Of a stretch of DNA of 64,000 bases, positions 58,701 through 64,000 are shown piece after piece. The notes beneath the pieces are model-generated. The model was not told the DNA's origin and did no database searches. It saw nothing but the letters and a program-made list of their open reading frames with translations. Numbering within the stretch: the first letter of the stretch is position 1; the number at the start of each line of letters is the position of its first letter. Source of the DNA: Aquatica leii (Eukaryota; Arthropoda; Insecta; Coleoptera; Lampyridae); contig CM069436.1 in NCBI GenBank assembly GCA_035610365.1, positions 4,764,937-4,828,936 of the forward strand. Direction: 5' to 3'. A program made the translations under genes and the position numbers.

Positions 58701-61700
58701 AACAGGATGTAGTGGGATTACAGGAAACATGGATGGAAGAAAAAGAATGGGAGTGGTGGGAAAAAGAGTTGCCGGAGGAATTTGAGTGGGTGGTGCAACA
58801 TGCAGAAAGAGAAAAGAAAAAAGGGAGAGCAAAGGGGGGTATAATAACGGGAATAAGAAAAAAATGGTTGAACCAGGAAAAGAAAGAGAAAGTGCAACAG
58901 AGAAGAGGAGTTGTAGAAAGGAACATACAGTGGGGAAAAACAAAAATAAAAGTGGTGACGGTTTATAGCAGTAGAATGAAAGAGACAAGGAAAAACATAG
59001 AAGAGATGATAGAAGAGAGGGAAGAGGGATTGGTAATAGTAGGAGGGGACTTCAACGCAAGAATAGGGGAAGAGGGGGGAATACAAGAAAGTAAAGGGAC
59101 GGGAAAGAGACAAACAAAGGACAAGGTGATAAATAAAGAGGGAGAAGAACTGCTGAAATTGTGCAACGAAAAAGGGTGGGAAATAATGAACGGGAACAGA
59201 GAAGAAGATGGAAAGGGGGAATTTACGTACATAGGAGGAAGGGGAGAATCAATAATAGATTTTGTAATGACAAATGAAGAGGCCGCAGAAAAGGTAAAGA
59301 CATTTAAGGTGGGAGAAAGGGTAGAGTCAGACCATCAACCACTGGAATTGACAATGGAAGGAAGGGAAAGAGAAGAGAGAGAGGAAGAGGAGAAGTACAT
59401 AACTAAAAAAAGTGGACAGAAGAGGGTATAAAAAGATGTAAAGAGAGGATAGGGAAAACGGTATGGATAGGAAATTGATTACAAGAAAGTGTAGAGGAAA
59501 TGAGAGAGATGATAGAGAAAGCAACAGAGAAAGTCAGATTTAGAAAGTGGAAGGGGGAGAAAACAGGATGGAAGAAACGGTGGGATAAGGAATGCAAGGA
59601 AGCAAAGAAAAATGCAAGAAGAGCATTAAGACAGTGGAAAAAGAGAGGAAAGAAAAAGAAGAATACAAAGAAGGAAGAAAACAAAAAGAAACAAGAGGAG
59701 CAGATCAAAGGAATAAAAACGGAAGATGTATGGAAGTACCTAAAGAAGCAGAGGAAAAAAAACATGACGACAAAGGGAATAAAAATTAAAGAATGGGAGA
59801 TATATTTTCGGAACCTGTTGGGAGGGAAGAACAAAAAGCAGAAAAAGAAAAAGAAAAAGACGCGGTAGTAAGACAAGAAGAAGGAGATAGGGATAGAATA
59901 AGTGAAGAAGAAGTAATGGGGGCGATAAAGAATATAAAAAAAGGAAAGGCGACAGGAGAAGATGGGATACAAGGAGAAGAGTGGATATACGGGGGAGAAA
60001 GTGTAGCAAAAAGGATGACGGAAATACTAAACAAAATATGGAATGGGGAAGGATTTCCAGAGAGTTGGAGAGAGGGAATAATATGCCCAATCCATAAAAA
60101 AGGCGAAAAAAATAAAGTCAAGAATTATAGAGGGGTAACATTATTGAGCACGGCATACAAATTGTACGCGACAATACTGCAAGAAAGACTACAGAAGGAA
60201 ATAGAGGAAAGAAGTTTGGTACCAGACGGACAAGCGGGATTCAGAAAAGGAAGAAGGGCGATAGACAACATATATATACTGAAACACTTAGCAAATAAAG
60301 AACTAGAAAAAAAAGAGGGAAATGGTGGCACTATTCGTAGATCTAAAAGCTGCTTTTGACAAAGTGAATAGGGAAAAGCTGTGGGAATATATGAAAAGAA
60401 AAAAAATCAATGAAAGATTAATACAAAGAATAGAGGAAATCTACGAAGAAACGAGGAGCAGGGTTAAAGTGAATGGGGAAGAGAGTGAGAAATTCATGAC
60501 AAAGATAGGGTTGAGGCAGGGATGTCCACTGAGCCCAAGCCTGTTCTCAGTATATACGGGGGATCTGGAAGAGACAATGAGAGGACAACAGACAGGAGGG
60601 ATAGTGGTAGGGAAAGCTAAGGTATGGTCGTTGGCGTATGCGGATGACATAGTGCTGGTGGCTAAGGAGGAAAAGGAAATGAAAGAGATGATGAAAACGC
60701 TAGAAAAATATATGAAAAAAAAGATTTGGGAAGTAAACACGGAGAAAACAAAGATAATGATATTTAGAAAAGGAGGGGGAAAAGAAAAAGAGAGGAGTGG
60801 ATATGGAGTGATGAGAAAGTGCAACAAGTGAAGGAATTTACATACCTGGGCTACACGATGAAACAGGATAATAAAGAGGGAGAACACATAAAGGAAAGGG
60901 TGAAGAAAGGAAACAGGCTAATAGGACAAGTCTGGGGTGTGGGGGAAAGAGTATTCAAGATGGAGATAAAAAAGAAAATTGCTGTTCGAAAAATTACTAA
61001 AGGGGGTGGTAATTATGGAGCGGAAATATGGGGCTGGAAGGAGTGGAGGGAGGTAGAGGGGCTATAGGAAAAATACTGGAGATGGGTGTTAGGATTGGAC
61101 AGGGATACACCGGGGTATATTGTGAGAGAGGAGGTACAGATAGAAAAAATAAGGGTAGAGACAGGAAAAAGAGCAATAAAATACGAGGAAGAAATGAGGG
61201 AAAGAACAGATTGCAAAATACTGCAAGAATGTTGGAAAGAGATAAAGGGAGGGAAAGTGAAGTACGGGCAGGAGGGCAGAGAAGAGTATTACAAAAGAAA
61301 CGGGTACGCGAGTGAAGAAGTGGAGAGATTAAGAGAAGAGGGAGTAGGGATAAGAGAAGAAATAATAAGGAGAGATAGAGACATCGAAAAACAAGAAAGA
61401 TGGACAAAGATAAAAGAGGGCAGATATAATAGGAATTATAAAGATATCAAGGGTGAAGGAGTGCCGGAATATTTAAAAGATAGAGAGATTAAAAGCAACA
61501 AAAAGAAAAAAATGGTAGCAAGGTTCAGATGTGGCATCGAGGAGATAGGGAACAAATATTGGAAAGAAGAACCAGAAAAGATGTGCAGGCTATGTGGAGA
61601 AGAAACGGAAGACCTTAACCACATGAGACAGAAATGCAGGGAACTAAGAGAAGAGGTGATGAAAATAGAGGAAATCTTAGATGAAAACGGAAAAGGAGCG

Positions 61701-64000
61701 GAATGGATGGAGGAAGTATGGAGCAGGAGGAAAAAGTTAAGGGGGGAGAAGGGATAAGAAAATGTATTATATATGTATATATAGCACGATCAAATTTGTA
61801 AGCCAAATGGCAACGAATAAAGTTAAACTTATATATATAAAGTTTTGTACATTGCAAGCTCAGACAGGAAAAAAACAATTGTTCGCTCGTTGGCTTGTTA
61901 CAAGCCAAATTTCAAGCTCAAACATGACTAAAGTCAAATTTGTTTGAGTTCGCACAATTCATGTTATCACGTTACGTATTGCGTATTCGATCGAATAAAT
62001 GCTATTATTGCGTACCCTCATTTGGAAAATATACTATTTTCGAGAAGTAATTCGGTTCCCTCGTCTCAAAGAGTAAAAATAAATAAATAAACAAATAGAA
62101 AACAATGTAATAGCTAGCAATTCCATACTGGTTTTTTTATCAATATAAATTTTGTTTTGACAATGTTGTTTGTTGCTTTATCTTTTTTTTTACTTTTGAA
62201 TTTTGACGCTTTTCGGCGCACCACACGACTTTGCCCTTATGTATGGCGCAGGACTGGACTGACTGTATCTATTAATACAAAAAATTAAATTGTCTCGGTT
62301 GTGTGAAATTGTAGTGTAAAACTGTCAGGTGCGCTCATTGGTCTACTGAAGGATATTTTTTTAGGAGGAGCTTAACTATTTCTGTTCAGTGAACTGAGAA
62401 TAGTAGTCTATCAGGATACTTACGTAAACAAGCAAATTGTATTAAATAATTATAAACTATTTAGGTTTTTGTTTGTCATATCATCTTGAATTGCTTTTAT
62501 TCTACGTTCATACTTTTATCCATGTCTTTAATTCAACATTTCAGTAATTATGTGTTATCTTTTAGGAATTAATCGACAATTACAGTTTAGATATGAATCG
62601 GCTTTGTAGAGCCAAACAAATGAAATTGTTAATTACGCCGTTAAAAACGAATATATCGACGAACGACCACATTGTTTATAAAAGATTCGAAGTGTGGGTG
62701 CATTTATTTAACATTCTTCAAGATAAGTCGTTTGTGTGTTTGGAAAAGTTTCTACAATTTTGTTTTGGTACAAACGCCGGAGTTACACCTACTTTGCAAA
62801 ACGACGACGGTTGTTGTCAAAATGGGCAGTTATACGAAGGTAGTACTCAAGCCCTTTTGGAGATTATGGGTAATTCGGGACAAGTTCTTAAGTACTCGTA
62901 TTTTATTAAATGTTTTAGGTCATTATCAACATACAACTACCTGTTTTCTATTTCCGAAATTGTTTCTTATATTAAATGAGCCGTTAGTGAACGACGATAA
63001 TTTTTTAAGTGTGGAGAGAAGTGTTGTACATAGCGTGGATAAATGCTCGACTACGATTATGCAATGGATGAGTACGGAGCACGTTTCTGAAGTGATTCGT
63101 TGTTTGTGGGGTTCGTTGTTCAACAAAGTCAAAAGTGTTGATGAACATCGGCAGGAACCAATATTAAAAAATATTATTATTAAATTGCAGTCTTACGTAC
63201 ATTGCACCAACTCTACTAACTATTTTCGTAGCATCGTTACGCCCATTTTGGAATTGTTGATGAAGGATAATTTTTTTAGTAGGCAAATTTTTACCAACAC
63301 TGTATTTTTCCCATTGATAAAGTGCCTACTAGACGATCGTGTTTCTATACCCGCAACGTAAGTTTAAATTTACTTTTAGCTTAATGTTACGATTTGATTG
63401 TTTTAGGGACAATAATGTCATTTCGGATTTTATTAAATATGGGAAAAATTACCAGGATATCGACAAATGGTTAGAACAAGCTTATAATATCATCTCGAAT
63501 GGTAATACTAATTTCCATAATGCGTTGTTATTATGGATGGAATGTACCGATGTAGTTTTTTATTTGAACGATTGTATTACACCGAGTTTTCCAACATTAA
63601 TTGTTGATTTTATGATGTGGCCGTTGACAAATAAAGAGATAAGTTCGCCACCGTTAAATTTCGTAAGTCTATTTTAAATATTTAATGAAAATTAGTTCTT
63701 AAGGTTTAGCGCTGTTTTTGAGTCATACATTAACAGTGTGAATTTGGGAAAAAAATTTAATTGCAATTGCTGTTTTTTGAAAGAATAGAAATAGAGAGTA
63801 GAATTCCAACTGCAACTGTGTAGTTTTTCAATGGAGTTTCCTTGAATGATTAAATTAAAAAATAAGATTTGGACTCAATAACTGCACTTTGTTTATTCTC
63901 AGATAAGCCGTTTCATACTGGTGATTTTTTAAATTGCCCCAAAGCTCAACTCTAACTGCTGAGTAGGATGCAATAGTAATTTATGTCGCTAGCGTCGAAA
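49744..64000 (+). CDS. RIF1: Telomere-associated protein RIF1, N-terminal exons (gene continues past window)
   Basis: RIF1 controls replication timing and double-strand break repair and has a large N-terminal HEAT-repeat array. Exons: 49744-50193 (start MNNPLNVRLAITSLKG), 50241-50444, 50491-50700 (MELMTGKDINWSNLFKFILK, FQAFECWK), 62566-62869 (ELIDNYSLDMNRLCRAKQMK, LLITPLKT, KRFEVWVHLFNIL), 62919-63357 and 63407-63662, then a donor GTAAGT. Phases match with GT-AG sites throughout; the 50444 donor is GTGAGG and the 62869 donor is GTAATT. The Lys-rich RAKQMKLLITPLKT...FEVWVHL segment is the family signature. Only HEAT repeats are inside the window. The third intron is 11.9 kb and packed with retrotransposons. 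No frame breaks in the exons. Confidence 0.92.
50701..51567. other. RIF1 intron 3, left part, no recognisable element
   Basis: AT-rich intron sequence. The text GGGGAAGGGGCTGTACCC near 51415 may be the outer end of the pogo-like fragment that follows, but no matching inverted end was found. Confidence 0.4.
51568..52240 (-). pseudogene. Second pogo/Tigger-like transposase, C-terminal third only
   Basis: The minus strand reads ITPEMIRPYPKAAERK, GRRKDKSLILTDTPIKEE, an acidic/serine stretch (SSSEDDESTKF), then VGDFILVRCKGEK. After a frameshift near 51800 it reads CFVAKIFAKTDKYDIKYLKK and DYFIFNEEAELFVIG. The IRPYPKA...KSxILTDTPxK motif is typical of the tail of insect pogo/Tigger transposases, here followed by the same Tudor-like barrel as in 22878-25687. 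The DDE core is absent. The upstream side runs into the gypsy 2 sequence, so it was cut or replaced there. Confidence 0.75.
52290..52545 (-). pseudogene. Macro-domain-like segment at the end of gypsy 2
   Basis: The minus strand reads VTTEEQQDLFQTQKDYAIAH and then CVSEDLDMSIEVAVVFKKKF, GQLDELRKQ, and RRFVFYLVTKK. This matches the N-terminal half of macro (ADP-ribose-binding) domains: GDLF...LAHCVSxDLxMxxGIAxxFKKxFG and RxxxYLVTKxx. It lies immediately downstream of the gypsy integrase C-terminal VIHVDRLAPFGG. A frameshift (about 52305) leads into YQAVTNV text. Macro domains bind or hydrolyse ADP-ribose. Whether this one was part of the gypsy polyprotein or an adjacent piece cannot be proven from one broken copy. 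Confidence 0.6.
52640..53321 (-). pseudogene. gypsy 2 integrase, N-terminal HHCC and C-terminal parts, core deleted
   Basis: The N-terminal part has RHGTPHSNADALSRRPCP and CSHCSRLEEKVECL-like text in shifting frames (53124-53321), then jumps at about 53060 to YRSSFHESTDQTPSCVMLGR and EIRLPCDLQF, the end of the integrase core. The tail has QLGDMIWLYNP, SPYEVIQRINDVIYRI and SKVIHVDRLAPFGG (52640-52860). The DD(35)E catalytic region is absent. The gypsy 2 copy therefore cannot integrate by itself. Confidence 0.8.
53349..55120 (-). pseudogene. gypsy 2 reverse transcriptase and RNase H
   Basis: RT: KINTGDARPIRQHPRRLP, SSPWASPVVLVKKKDGSTRI, VDYRQLNKVTKKDSYPLPRI, and FSTLHLKSGYWQVEL (54173-55120). 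Then a frame break, MPFGLCNAPATFERLM and YLVYLDVIVVGKSFEEH near 54030. The catalytic motif should read YLDD but one Asp codon is missing, and a stop replaces a Trp just before it. RT connection: CHVFKKEVQYLGHVVSRDGV. RNase H: FVLDTDASNLAIGAVLSQ and YCVTRRDLLAVI (53349-53969). Confidence 0.88.
55214..56116 (-). pseudogene. gypsy 2 gag main part and protease start
   Basis: 301 codons open from MDHREEATHKFKVVPPNVDG. Gag-like capsid text follows (VPWSTYYKQFEASATANGW, ALGILQTVPDHL, LEMRYGDAHLQQVY, LAIQTFVDGLRD). A degraded zinc knuckle CGEIGHVRRH shows loss of Cys/His ligands. The protease motif LLVDTGATKTII comes at the end. The protease is cut by a stop at 55214 and picks up in another frame at 55120 as VLVADITEEVILEMDVIKK. 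Confidence 0.88.
56130..56870 (-). pseudogene. gypsy 2 gag N-terminal coiled coil
   Basis: A frame starting MPVTRSQAVKMDAKLFEFLE (about 56740) with a lysine/glutamate-rich helix (KINKKIKTIEEKIQ) is broken at about 56600. A second coiled-coil stretch, NEKMEAIEDKLEDRMKLLEE (about 56200-56260), precedes the 56116 start in a different frame. Both look like the N-terminal helix of insect gypsy gag. The 56340-56520 stretch between them is unrelated AT-rich text, perhaps a small insertion. Confidence 0.55.
57850..58493 (+). pseudogene. LINE copy 2 ORF1: coiled-coil RNA-binding protein
   Basis: The frame opens around 57850 (KKWEELKELMREMMKQMEEN), meets one TGA at about 57931, and runs open from 57954 to 58493. 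A long coiled coil (EKLVERIEKLQKKAEDEERW) precedes KRKNNIVIKGWR and a basic RRM-like domain ending NQKAKN. The layout equals ORF1 of LINE copy 1. Only one stop separates it from an intact protein. Confidence 0.75.
58508..61757 (+). pseudogene. LINE copy 2 ORF2: endonuclease-reverse transcriptase
   Basis: Endonuclease (58508-59431): [38 protein letters not shown] and GRGESIIDFV, SDHQPLEL. A frame change lies at about 59430. RT: KATGEDGIQGEEWIYGG, KNYRGVTLLSTAYKLYAT and GRRAIDNIYILKHLA (59793-60359). Then a frameshift, [31 protein letters not shown] and SLAYADDIVLVAKE (60322-60831, catalytic YADD about 60637). Thumb: 60819-61067. C-terminal part: 61086-61757 with a CRLCGEETEDLNHMRQKC knuckle. 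It has four frameshifts and otherwise few stops. Confidence 0.88.
61849..62565. other. RIF1 intron 3, right part, no recognisable element
   Basis: AT-rich sequence between the LINE target duplication and the exon acceptor at 62565. A pyrimidine-rich stretch (TTATCTTTTAG) precedes the exon. No coding, TIR or LTR signal was found. Confidence 0.45.

Larger units (their letters stand above)
57515..61827 (+). mobile_element. Non-LTR retrotransposon (LINE), full-length, 21-bp target duplication, copy 2
   Basis: An exact 21-bp duplication flanks it at 57494-57514 and 61828-61848. It has a 5' UTR of about 330 bp, ORF1, ORF2 and a 3' end AACGAATAAAGTTAAA. It is the same family type as 33968-38241 (shared [34 protein letters not shown] and CRLCGEE motifs) but a diverged subfamily. 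The coding strand is extremely purine-rich, which creates long meaningless frames on the other strand. Confidence 0.9.

Noticed and set aside
57946..58926. 326-codon open frame on the minus strand
   Set aside because: It is antisense to LINE copy 2 ORF1/ORF2 and consists of Ser/Phe/Leu/Pro runs created by the purine-rich coding strand. Similar antisense frames at 35633-36258 and 58695-60121 are rejected for the same reason.
63780..63860. Weak similarity of RIF1 intron text (CAACTGCAACTGTG) to the repeat at 29905-29990
   Set aside because: Only short matched words could be seen and no boundaries; not enough to call a shared element.

Overview
The window is nuclear DNA from an animal, most likely an insect. 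Three host genes are recognisable from protein motifs and exon/intron structure. Most host introns are about 45-60 nt, but two are about 11.8 kb and filled with transposons. The rest is almost entirely mobile DNA: Penelope-like elements, several non-LTR retrotransposon clades, two Ty3/gypsy elements, pogo/Tc1/IS630-type DNA transposons, MITEs and minisatellites. Small introns and this repeat mix would suit a beetle-like insect, but the order cannot be fixed from the sequence alone.

Layout. 1-12,290 is a mosaic of duplicated repeats: three minus-strand Penelope-like fragments, two copies of a 1.7 kb CCC...GGG terminal-inverted-repeat element, two copies of a 2 kb block carrying a 24-bp minisatellite, and a jockey-like RT fragment. 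12,461-14,846 is a complete-looking host gene on the minus strand, CFAP206. 15,273-19,925 is a 5'-truncated LOA-like LINE with a 14-bp target duplication, broken by a 1.1 kb solo LTR. 19,940-21,852 shows nothing recognisable. 21,853-26,177 is a TIR element holding a foldback MITE and a 2.8 kb pogo-type transposon. A Tc1 remnant follows.

27,073-41,598 is SRBD1 (Tex-like S1 protein, nine exons, plus strand). Its fourth intron holds a three-level nest: a Penelope-like GIY-YIG element (22-bp target duplication), inside it an unclassified DNA transposon with a decayed RNase-H-like transposase gene (7-bp duplication AATTTCC), and inside that a LINE flanked by 324-bp direct repeats. 41,674-49,475 is a Ty3/gypsy element with both LTRs and a 4-bp AACT duplication, itself carrying an R1-clade LINE. 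49,744 to the window end is the 5' part of RIF1. Its third intron (50,701-62,565) holds a pogo-like C-terminal fragment, a second gypsy element whose polyprotein appears to run into a macro domain, and a second LINE with a 21-bp target duplication.

The host genes are unrelated in function (ciliary axoneme, RNA binding, replication timing/DNA repair). The transposon nests are informative because target duplications and broken reading frames give the order of insertion. The two least conventional items are the unclassified transposase lineage in the SRBD1 intron and the gypsy-macro domain arrangement in the RIF1 intron. No rRNA, tRNA, CRISPR or bacterial operon structure was found.
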